This document shows positions 1-4,250 of a DNA stretch of 5,233 nucleotides, one piece after another; within the stretch, counting starts at the first letter, position 1; the number at the start of each line of letters is the position of its first letter. Source of the stretch: Acidobacteriota bacterium (GTDB taxonomy: Bacteria; Acidobacteriota; Vicinamibacteria; Vicinamibacterales; 2-12-FULL-66-21); NCBI GenBank assembly GCA_013697225.1, contig JACCXG010000190.1, forward strand, positions 1 through 5,233. The letters are read 5' to 3'. Below the pieces are notes generated by a model. That model searched no databases and was not told the DNA's origin. It saw nothing but the letters and a program-made list of their open reading frames with translations. The translations under genes and the position numbers were made by a program.

Positions 1-1
1 G

Positions 2-340
2 GACATCGAACCGGCGTTCGAGATACTCGTATGCGGTGAACACGCGGGCTCGATGGAAGAACGGCACCAGCGTGACCGACAGGATGATCATCGCAAGCGG
101 CAGCCCGTAGTAGAACTGCACGAAGCGAAGACCGTCCGCATACCCCTGTCCCGTCGTGCCGACCAGCGTGATCGCGCTCAGCTGCGTGGCCATGACCGAC
201 AGGCCAACGGCCCACCAGGGAAGACTGCGGTTCGCGAGGAAGTAGCCTTCGATCTCCGTAGACGCTTTCGTGCGCCTCAGCCCGTCCCACACGATCCAAG
301 TGATGTAGACGACGACGATGAGCCAGTCGATGGGGTGCAT
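2..340 (-). CDS. Sodium:solute symporter (SSS/SLC5 family), N-terminal part
   Basis: Partial gene: the first 113 codons are present and the rest lies beyond the left edge. The product is an inner-membrane secondary transporter that would use the sodium gradient to import a solute (sugars, amino acids, carboxylates and others in this family); the substrate cannot be told from this part. It begins MHPIDWLIVVVYITW, a first hydrophobic helix. A loop ending GYFLANRSLPWWAVGLS follows, then MATQLSAITLVGTTGQGYA, which matches the broken, sodium-binding TM1 region of the family. Next comes a further helix (GLPLAMIILSVTLVPFF) and TAYEYLERRFD, a typical SSS motif leading into the next helix. The ATG at 340-338 is 6 nt after the stop of the 36-residue membrane protein at 347-457, so the two are probably cotranscribed and translationally coupled. 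No Shine-Dalgarno is visible. Family assignment is firm, substrate unknown. Confidence 0.93.
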   Translation of the reverse strand, partial: MHPIDWLIVVVYITWIVWDGLRRTKASTEIEGYFLANRSLPWWAVGLSVMATQLSAITLVGTTGQGYADGLRFVQFYYGLPLAMIILSVTLVPFFHRARVFTAYEYLERRFDV

Positions 341-346
341 GAGGAG

Positions 347-457
347 TCAGCCGTAGATGCGGCCGACGAGCCACAGGAGGGTAACGACGACGACTTCGCA
401 GAGGAGGACGAACAGATAGGTGCGCCGGGCAGCCGGCCCCAGCTCTGTCGAGTTCAT
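347..457 (-). CDS. 36-residue single-helix membrane protein upstream of the symporter
   Basis: Small gene: ATG at 457-455, TGA at 349-347. The product starts MNSTELGPAARRTYLFVLLC and continues with a run of V, T and L to end LVGRIYG. It is one hydrophobic helix (about residues 14-32) after a short N-terminus with two arginines, so the N-terminus is probably cytoplasmic. It lies 35 nt after the lipoprotein stop and 6 nt before the symporter start. Several sodium:solute symporters are known to be preceded by a small membrane protein (YjcH before ActP, YhdT before PanF, DUF4212 proteins), but those have two or more helices and are longer, so this is an analogy of position and not homology. TATACT ends 6 nt before the ATG and may be the -10 box of a leaderless transcript. 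No homologue is recognised. It could also be only a leader peptide that couples translation, or a chance reading frame. Confidence 0.6.
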   Translation of the reverse strand: MNSTELGPAARRTYLFVLLCEVVVVTLLWLVGRIYG

Positions 458-463
458 CCGCAG

Positions 464-469
464 AGTATA
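464..469 (-). promoter_or_regulatory. Putative -10 box of a leaderless promoter for the small protein and symporter
   Basis: On the minus strand the sequence reads TATACT, then CTGCGG, then the ATG at 457. The hexamer matches TATAAT at five of six positions. A start site 6-7 nt downstream would coincide with the ATG, giving an mRNA without a leader. No convincing -35 element is seen 16-18 nt upstream, and there is no Shine-Dalgarno. The same layout recurs at 4018-4023 and 4095-4100. Confidence 0.45.
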
Positions 470-492
470 CGAGAGGGGCCGGAGGGAACTTC

Positions 493-996
493 TTACGCCA
501 TCGGCTGGCCCAGCCCGAGATCCATGCGATACGCCGGGCCCCGCGGCCGGGCGGCCGCGCCCCCCGTGCCTTTGCCGCTTCCGACGATGAAGTCGGCGTG
601 GGCATCGACGTCGCTCTGGTTCACGTTCATCACGCCGGGTCCCTTCAGGATGGTTTCCCCTTCGAGGAGCGTGAGCTCGACGCGGTATTTCCCCGGTTTG
701 ACTTTGAACGTGAACCCGCCCGCATTGTTCGTGGTGACGCTCTGGCGCTCGTTCGTGTCGAGATTGACGACCTCGACCACCCGGCCCTGAATGGAGCTGC
801 TGTTCCCGGGGCCTCGCACGGTGCCGCTGATGGTGCCGTGCGCCTCGGCAGGGCGGGGCCCCAAGTCCACGACCGGAACGCCCCGGCGGCAGCCGGCCGC
901 CATCCCTATCATGAGCAACCCGACGGTAAACCACCAGACGGCCGTCCAGCCGGGCCACGGATTATGTGCGCGCCGCGCAATGGCTCGAGGTCTCAC
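493..996 (-). CDS. Putative lipoprotein with a carboxypeptidase regulatory-like domain
   Basis: A 167-residue protein of unknown role, probably lipid-anchored outside the inner membrane. Residues 1-35 look like a lipoprotein signal: a basic N-region (RPRAIARRA), a hydrophobic core (AVWWFTVGLLMIGM) and AAG before Cys36, an acceptable though not ideal lipobox. Residues ~53-138 look like a beta-sandwich of the carboxypeptidase regulatory-like (CarboxypepD_reg) type: GTISGTVRGP opens it, VVNLDTNERQSVTTNNAGGF carries the usual 'later strand with GxF' signature, and VKPGKYRVELTL is the PGxYxV motif. Such domains are usually binding or adhesion modules. The tail (~140-167) is rich in Gly, Ala and Arg. 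The start is a GTG at 996-994 without a Shine-Dalgarno; no ATG or GTG lies upstream before the in-frame stop near 1108, and later starts would remove the signal peptide. The gene is divergent from the 58-residue membrane protein gene and upstream of the small-protein/symporter pair. Confidence 0.8.
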   Translation of the reverse strand: MRPRAIARRAHNPWPGWTAVWWFTVGLLMIGMAAGCRRGVPVVDLGPRPAEAHGTISGTVRGPGNSSSIQGRVVEVVNLDTNERQSVTTNNAGGFTFKVKPGKYRVELTLLEGETILKGPGVMNVNQSDVDAHADFIVGSGKGTGGAAARPRGPAYRMDLGLGQPMA

Positions 997-1015
997 GTGG
1001 GTGCGTTTTGCAAAG

Positions 1016-1041
1016 GGCGGGCCGTGCCGGGCTGGCCCGCC
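1016..1041. repeat. 8-bp perfect inverted repeat in the divergent region, candidate operator
   Basis: GGCGGGCC at 1016-1023 is the exact reverse complement of GGCCCGCC at 1034-1041, with a 10-bp spacer. The centre-to-centre distance of about 18 bp would put the half-sites on a similar face of the helix. It lies 2 bp upstream of the sigma-54 -24 element and 20 bp upstream of the lipoprotein GTG. It could be a dimeric regulator's operator or a hairpin in the lipoprotein leader. GC-only repeats are easy to meet by chance in this genome. Confidence 0.35.
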
Positions 1042-1043
1042 GC

Positions 1044-1058
1044 TGGCACTCGGATTGC
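1044..1058 (+). promoter_or_regulatory. Sigma-54 (-24/-12) promoter
   Basis: TGGCAC at 1044-1049, five bases, then TTGC at 1055-1058. This fits the core of the RpoN consensus TGGCAC-N5-TTGC at every position, with the required 12-bp step from the -24 GG (1045-1046) to the -12 GC (1057-1058). Only the flanking G after TGGCAC and the A/T after TTGC differ. Transcription would begin near 1069-1070, just before the Shine-Dalgarno at 1073-1078 and the GTG at 1086, leaving a leader of about 16 nt. Sigma-54 promoters need an AAA+ enhancer-binding activator; none is encoded in this window. Confidence 0.75.
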
Positions 1059-1072
1059 GAAGCCAACGGTGC

Positions 1073-1078
1073 AGGAGG
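1073..1078 (+). promoter_or_regulatory. Shine-Dalgarno sequence fixing the GTG start at 1086
   Basis: AGGAGG, a full complement of the 16S rRNA 3' end, with 7 nt (CACAGGC) before GTG at 1086-1088. This decides the start of the 58-residue protein in preference to a longer reading of the same frame from 966. It is the only strong Shine-Dalgarno seen at any gene start in the window. Confidence 0.85.
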
Positions 1079-1085
1079 CACAGGC

Positions 1086-1262
1086 GTGAACAAACGGACC
1101 TTCGGGATCATTACTGGCATCATCGGATCGGCGTTCGGGGCATGGTTCTGGACGAAGAGGCGCGGGGGAGCGCAGAACGCGGCTCCTCTCACACCGGCGC
1201 GCGAGCACGGTACTGTCATCTTCGACAACACGCCGACGGCCGTGGAAGGCAATCCTCTCTAG
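1086..1262 (+). CDS. 58-residue single-pass membrane protein under a sigma-54 promoter
   Basis: Unrecognised small protein. It starts with VNKRT (first residue Met in vivo), then a glycine-rich hydrophobic segment at residues ~6-22 (FGIITGIIGSAFGAWFW) with small-residue spacing (GxxxG-like) suited to helix packing. TKRRGG follows, a positive-inside cap that places the C-terminus in the cytoplasm if the protein inserts as a simple anchor. The remaining ~30 residues (AQNAAPLTPAREHGTVIFDN and TPTAVEGNPL) are polar, Pro/Ala-rich and probably unstructured around a short hydrophobic strand (GTVIF). GTG start, TAG stop at 1260-1262. Promoter and ribosome site are both unusually good, so it is likely real and well translated when induced. 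It is the only gene of its transcript: the next gene converges on it and a hairpin lies 38 nt downstream. No function is assigned. Confidence 0.82.
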   Translation: MNKRTFGIITGIIGSAFGAWFWTKRRGGAQNAAPLTPAREHGTVIFDNTPTAVEGNPL

Positions 1263-1299
1263 GCTGGGAAAGCGCTCTCTACTGAGAAGGCGGATGTGC

Positions 1300-1324
1300 A
1301 ACGGTGGGTAGCGCACCCGCCGTT
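1300..1324 (+). terminator. Hairpin between convergent genes, probable terminator of the 58-residue protein gene
   Basis: AACGGTGGGT (1300-1309) pairs with ACCCGCCGTT (1315-1324) around the loop AGCGC: ten pairs, one of them G.U in the plus-strand RNA. On the minus strand that pair becomes an A/C mismatch, so the plus direction is favoured. The U tract is short (TTT at 1323-1325), so termination may be inefficient or factor-aided. It sits in the 89-bp gap between two convergent stop codons. Confidence 0.5.
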
Positions 1325-1351
1325 TCACCCGCGCGTCTGGGTTCCTCCCGT

Positions 1352-3232
1352 TCATCCCCCTTCCGCCTCCACGTCGAGGTGCAGCCCGATGAGCTCCATC
1401 AGGCGCAGGGCGTTCCGCGAGGTCGCCAAGCCTGGGCGGAGACGATAGTCGAACGACATCACCCCCTGCGCATCGACCGTTTCCGAGAAGTGAGCCAGAA
1501 CTGCCGAAGAGGCCAGCGGTTCCTCCTGCGCGAGCCCGAGATCGTGGGTGGTCATCACCCCGATGGCTCCTGCCTGCAGCAGGTGCCGCGCCACTCCCCT
1601 CACCGCAATCGCCCGTTCAGCCGTGTTGGTTCCCTGCAGAATCTCATCGAGCAGGTAGAGGACGCGCCGATGTGTCGAGACGCCTGTTGCATGGGATCGG
1701 TCCACGACCCCCTTCAGCCGCGCGAGCGCTGCCATGAAGTACGAAAGCCCCTGCTCGAGTGAATCCTGCACGCGGATACTCGTCTCCAGATCGACAGGCG
1801 GCAGTCGGAGGGAGGCGGCGCAGGCCGGGGCGCCTGCCTGCGCGAGCACGGTGTTGAGCCCGATGGCGCGCAGGAGCGTGCTCTTGCCGGACATGTTCGA
1901 GCCGGTGATCAGGACGAGCGTACCTGGCGGACCCACGGCGATGTCGTTGGCCACGCGGCGGTCTTCGGGTATGAGCGGGTGCCCGAGCGCCCGGCCGTCC
2001 AGGAGGTGCTCCCCCTCGGCGACCCTCGGCAGGCACCAGCCGGGATTGTCGATCCGCGCCTGCGCGAAGGCACTGAGCGCATCGAGCTCGCCGATCGCCT
2101 GCATCCAGCCGCGCACGCGCATGCCCACGCGCGTATGCCAGCGCTCCAGGGCGAACAGCGTGTGGAAATCCCACAGCGTCATCGCCTGAATGGGAAAGTG
2201 CAGGATGCCTGCGCCGCTCCGCAGCTGCGCGAAGCCCATGATCCTGTTGAGGCTCCGCATGCACGCCGGCGCGGCGTTCCCCGCGGCTGAGAGCCGGTGG
2301 TGGATGTCCTGCAGGTGCGGGCTGCCTTGCGGGCTCGCCACCGCATGTGTGAAGAGGCCCGCATAGCGGGCGAAGGCATGCTGCCCCGCGCCGGCGCGGC
2401 CGAATTCGCCGTGCACCGGGCCGGTCGTCGCGAACGAGAGCACCATCCCCACGAGGACCGGGATCAGCCAGTAGGCCCCCTCGGTGAAACCAGCCACCTG
2501 AAGCGCCAGCCCGATCCATATCGCCGCGGTCAACCCGATCACGGACACCCTCAGGAGGCGCATTCTCGACGGCCTGAACGCAGGTGGCCCTTCGGCCCAC
2601 TGGAGGAACGCCTCGAGTTCAGCGCGACGCACGTCGGCACTCAGGCGCCCGTGCGCCGCAAACTCTTCGCGCCACTCGGTGGCCGGCGCGAGCTCGATTG
2701 CCCCCCCCTGACGGCTCTCGATCACATCGGGAGTGGCCGGGCTGAGCAGCCACGCCTGCAGCGTTTCGTTACCGGCTGCCGTCGCCGCCGGACCGAGCCA
2801 CTGCATCAGCGACGCCCGCCCGAACAGGTCCAGGTCGACAGCGTACGGATGGCGCGTGACCGGAGGCACGTCCGTCCCCGGGAACAGGGACCAGCGCTGC
2901 CCCCCCACAGGCGGCTCCGCTGGCGGCAGCCGATCCCACGCACGCGCGATCCGGGCCAGAGCGTGCAGATTGACGACGTGGAGCGCGTCGTACCAGTCGG
3001 CGCGCTCGTCCACCCGCGCGTGCCAGACCACGAGGCCGGCAAACAGGGCCAGGAGCCCGCTCGCGAGGACCACCAGGGGCCATGGTCCCCCGTCGGCGAT
3101 CGCCCAGACGAGAATGGCGGCGCCTGGAATGAACGTCGCCAGCCGGAGGCGCGCGATCACGACGGACAATCGTCGTCGCTCATCCCGGCGAGCAGCATGG
3201 GCGGTTGCTCTCGCTTCGTAGTGCTCGCTCAT
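1352..3232 (-). CDS. Membrane-embedded MutS-like ATPase (MutS domain V family)
   Basis: A 626-residue protein whose C-terminal ~220 residues form the ATPase of MutS proteins: Walker A GSNMSGKST at 444-452, the Q-D-SLEQGLSYF region at ~489-499, Walker B YLLDE at 526-530 followed by ILQGTNTAER, the H-loop TTHD at 561-564, and a final NALRLMELIGL helix. Residues ~290-400 fit the helical core/lever region. The mismatch-reading domain I with its Phe-x-Glu is absent, and the protein is shorter than true MutS (about 850 residues), so it is not the repair MutS1. Two hydrophobic pairs are seen: ~32-46 with 52-70 near the N-terminus, and ~228-247 with 253-270 inside the core, which would anchor the ATPase at the inner membrane. 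Similar membrane MutS-like proteins are commonly annotated as mismatch repair proteins but I know of no established role. ATG at 3232 overlaps the methyltransferase stop (ATGA). A longer reading upstream is rejected because it only shadows the methyltransferase. Confidence 0.93.
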   Translation of the reverse strand: MSEHYEARATAHAARRDERRRLSVVIARLRLATFIPGAAILVWAIADGGPWPLVVLASGLLALFAGLVVWHARVDERADWYDALHVVNLHALARIARAWDRLPPAEPPVGGQRWSLFPGTDVPPVTRHPYAVDLDLFGRASLMQWLGPAATAAGNETLQAWLLSPATPDVIESRQGGAIELAPATEWREEFAAHGRLSADVRRAELEAFLQWAEGPPAFRPSRMRLLRVSVIGLTAAIWIGLALQVAGFTEGAYWLIPVLVGMVLSFATTGPVHGEFGRAGAGQHAFARYAGLFTHAVASPQGSPHLQDIHHRLSAAGNAAPACMRSLNRIMGFAQLRSGAGILHFPIQAMTLWDFHTLFALERWHTRVGMRVRGWMQAIGELDALSAFAQARIDNPGWCLPRVAEGEHLLDGRALGHPLIPEDRRVANDIAVGPPGTLVLITGSNMSGKSTLLRAIGLNTVLAQAGAPACAASLRLPPVDLETSIRVQDSLEQGLSYFMAALARLKGVVDRSHATGVSTHRRVLYLLDEILQGTNTAERAIAVRGVARHLLQAGAIGVMTTHDLGLAQEEPLASSAVLAHFSETVDAQGVMSFDYRLRPGLATSRNALRLMELIGLHLDVEAEGG

Positions 3233-4011
3233 GCAGCCGCTCGACGCCCGCCGATGTTGAGCCTTTGATAATCCAGCACGAACGGGGGCGTGTCCCCGGC
3301 CGCAAGACTGGTCAGCTCTGCGACGAAGGGCTCGCGCAACCCGACGGGCAGGCGGTCCAGATGGTGGCGGATGCAGACGCACGACACGAACTCCGCATAC
3401 GCGGCGTCACCCGGCAGTTCAACGGGAGCCGGTTCGATCGAGGTCTCCACATCGACGAAACCCGAGCGCTCCAGCCGCCGCATCGTCGTCCCCGCGTCAG
3501 CGAAGTACCAGGGCTCGGCCCAGTCCCGGAAGTACCGGACATACTCCCCTGACGCCATCAGTGCACGAGTGCGCTCGAGCAGCCGATCGAGATTGCCGTG
3601 GCCGCCGCACTGGGCCACGAACCGGCCCCCGGGCCGGAGCCCTCGCAGAACGCCGGCGAAAACCGCATCGTGATCGTGGATCCAGTGAAGCGTCGCGGCA
3701 CTGAAGACAGCGTCGAACACCGGAAGGAACGGCAGGGCGGCCCCGTCCCCGAGTACGAAGAAGGGACGGTCATCGCCATCCTCCTCGGTCGTCTCCCGGG
3801 CGACGGTCAACATCGCACCCGAGCGATCGAGTCCCACGACCGCGCCAGCACCGAGGGAGGCCAGGATCTCCCGCGTGAGCCGGCCGGTGCCGCACCCCAG
3901 GTCGAGGATCCGCTCGCCGCCGGCTGGACGCAGGCGCGCCATCACGCGCTGGCCCCAGTCGAACTGCGGGGCCGAAATCCGGTGATACCGCGTCGCATCC
4001 CAGTCTGACAT
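3229..4011 (-). CDS. Class I SAM-dependent methyltransferase, trans-aconitate methyltransferase (Tam)-like
   Basis: A 260-residue cytosolic enzyme that would transfer a methyl group from S-adenosylmethionine. Motif I is ILDLGCGTGR at 35-44; the acidic residue after beta-2 that holds the ribose is D62 (VVGLDRSGAM); GDGAALPF at 88-95 contacts the adenine. FDAVFSAATLHWIHDHDAVF at 99-118 and LRPGGRFVAQCGGHGN at 125-140 complete the fold. The opening MSDWDATRYHRIS and the LHWIHD and GGxGN stretches resemble trans-aconitate 2-methyltransferase, which starts with a DW..Y helix, but the real substrate could be another carboxylate or a small molecule. The ATG at 4011 is chosen because this opening is family-like; the frame stays open to 4188 but that part is Arg/Pro-rich and unlike the family. 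TACACT lies 6 nt before the ATG and no Shine-Dalgarno is seen. It is coupled by ATGA to the MutS-like gene downstream. Confidence 0.92.
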   Translation of the reverse strand: MSDWDATRYHRISAPQFDWGQRVMARLRPAGGERILDLGCGTGRLTREILASLGAGAVVGLDRSGAMLTVARETTEEDGDDRPFFVLGDGAALPFLPVFDAVFSAATLHWIHDHDAVFAGVLRGLRPGGRFVAQCGGHGNLDRLLERTRALMASGEYVRYFRDWAEPWYFADAGTTMRRLERSGFVDVETSIEPAPVELPGDAAYAEFVSCVCIRHHLDRLPVGLREPFVAELTSLAAGDTPPFVLDYQRLNIGGRRAAA

Positions 4012-4017
4012 CACGCC

Positions 4018-4023
4018 AGTGTA
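4018..4023 (-). promoter_or_regulatory. Putative -10 box of a leaderless promoter for the methyltransferase/MutS-like operon
   Basis: On the minus strand: TACACT, then GGCGTG, then the ATG at 4011. The hexamer keeps the TA...T positions of a -10 box, and the 6-nt gap would place the start of transcription on the start codon. No Shine-Dalgarno is present between, and no good -35 element is seen. The layout equals that at 464-469 and 4095-4100. Confidence 0.4.
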
Positions 4024-4094
4024 CAGCTGCGCCCCGCACGAGTCCGCGCCCCCTTCGGCAGCCGATCGCCGTAGCCCGCCTCGTCGGGTCCTGC

Positions 4095-4100
4095 GATAAT
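4095..4100 (+). promoter_or_regulatory. Putative -10 box of the esterase remnant
   Basis: GATAAT, then TCCGCG, then the GTG at 4107. It matches TATAAT at five of six positions, again exactly 6 nt before the start codon. It would have been the promoter of the intact gene and may still fire. No -35 element is evident. Confidence 0.4.
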
Positions 4101-4106
4101 TCCGCG

Positions 4107-4250
4107 GTGCAGGTGGAACATCATCGCTGGTACTCCCCCGCCTCGGCTGGGACATGGGCGTGGCGGTCTTCGGCCACTGGGGGCGCAAAGGGGGGACACG
4201 ACTGGCCGTACTGGAAGGAGATGCTCAGGGAGTGCGTGAGCCGCTGGTGA
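4107..4250 (+). pseudogene. Remnant of a putative alpha/beta-hydrolase esterase (N- and C-terminal ends only)
   Basis: From the GTG at 4107 the frame reads VQVEHHRWYSP, the usual opening of short esterase-family (putative esterase, alpha/beta-hydrolase) proteins. After that the family-like sequence RLGWDMGVAVFGHWG is found in another frame (4139-4183), as if one C had been lost from the C-run at 4135-4139. From about 4188 the first frame resumes with KGGHDWPYWKEMLRECVSRW and a TGA at 4248-4250. The HDW-P-W segment is what normally ends these enzymes and holds the catalytic His. So about the first 25 and last 20 residues of a protein usually over 200 residues long are joined, and the nucleophile elbow and most of the fold are gone. 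The break lies in G-rich sequence (4179-4195). The end overlaps the tail of the convergent peptidase gene by 26 bp. No active enzyme can result. Recognition of both ends is from memory of the family. Confidence 0.72.

Noticed and set aside
542..559. GC-rich palindrome (GCGGCC-GGGC-GGCCGC) as a possible terminator or operator
   Set aside because: It lies within the Gly/Ala/Arg-rich tail of the lipoprotein coding region with no T tract; codon composition explains it.
53..790. Plus-strand open frame of 245 codons across the symporter and lipoprotein genes
   Set aside because: Highly charged low-complexity product crossing two real genes and their gap on the other strand.
458..958. In-frame extension of the 36-residue protein up to a GTG at 958
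   Set aside because: The added part is Arg/Pro/Gly-rich and overlaps the lipoprotein in another frame; only the last 36 codons look like a protein.
961..966. CATAAT on the minus strand inside the lipoprotein start region, resembling the other -10 boxes
   Set aside because: A start codon in the lipoprotein frame does not follow at the right distance, and starting there would remove the signal peptide; the GTG it nearly precedes (958) is in a shadow frame.
2703..2710. C8 run as a possible frameshift in the MutS-like gene
   Set aside because: The reading frame is continuous and family-like on both sides of the run, so no frameshift is needed.
2297..3268. Long plus-strand open frame (323 codons) opposite the MutS-like gene
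   Set aside because: Arg/Pro/His/Gln-rich product typical of the antisense of GC-rich coding DNA, no recognisable domain, and the minus strand clearly encodes the MutS-like ATPase.
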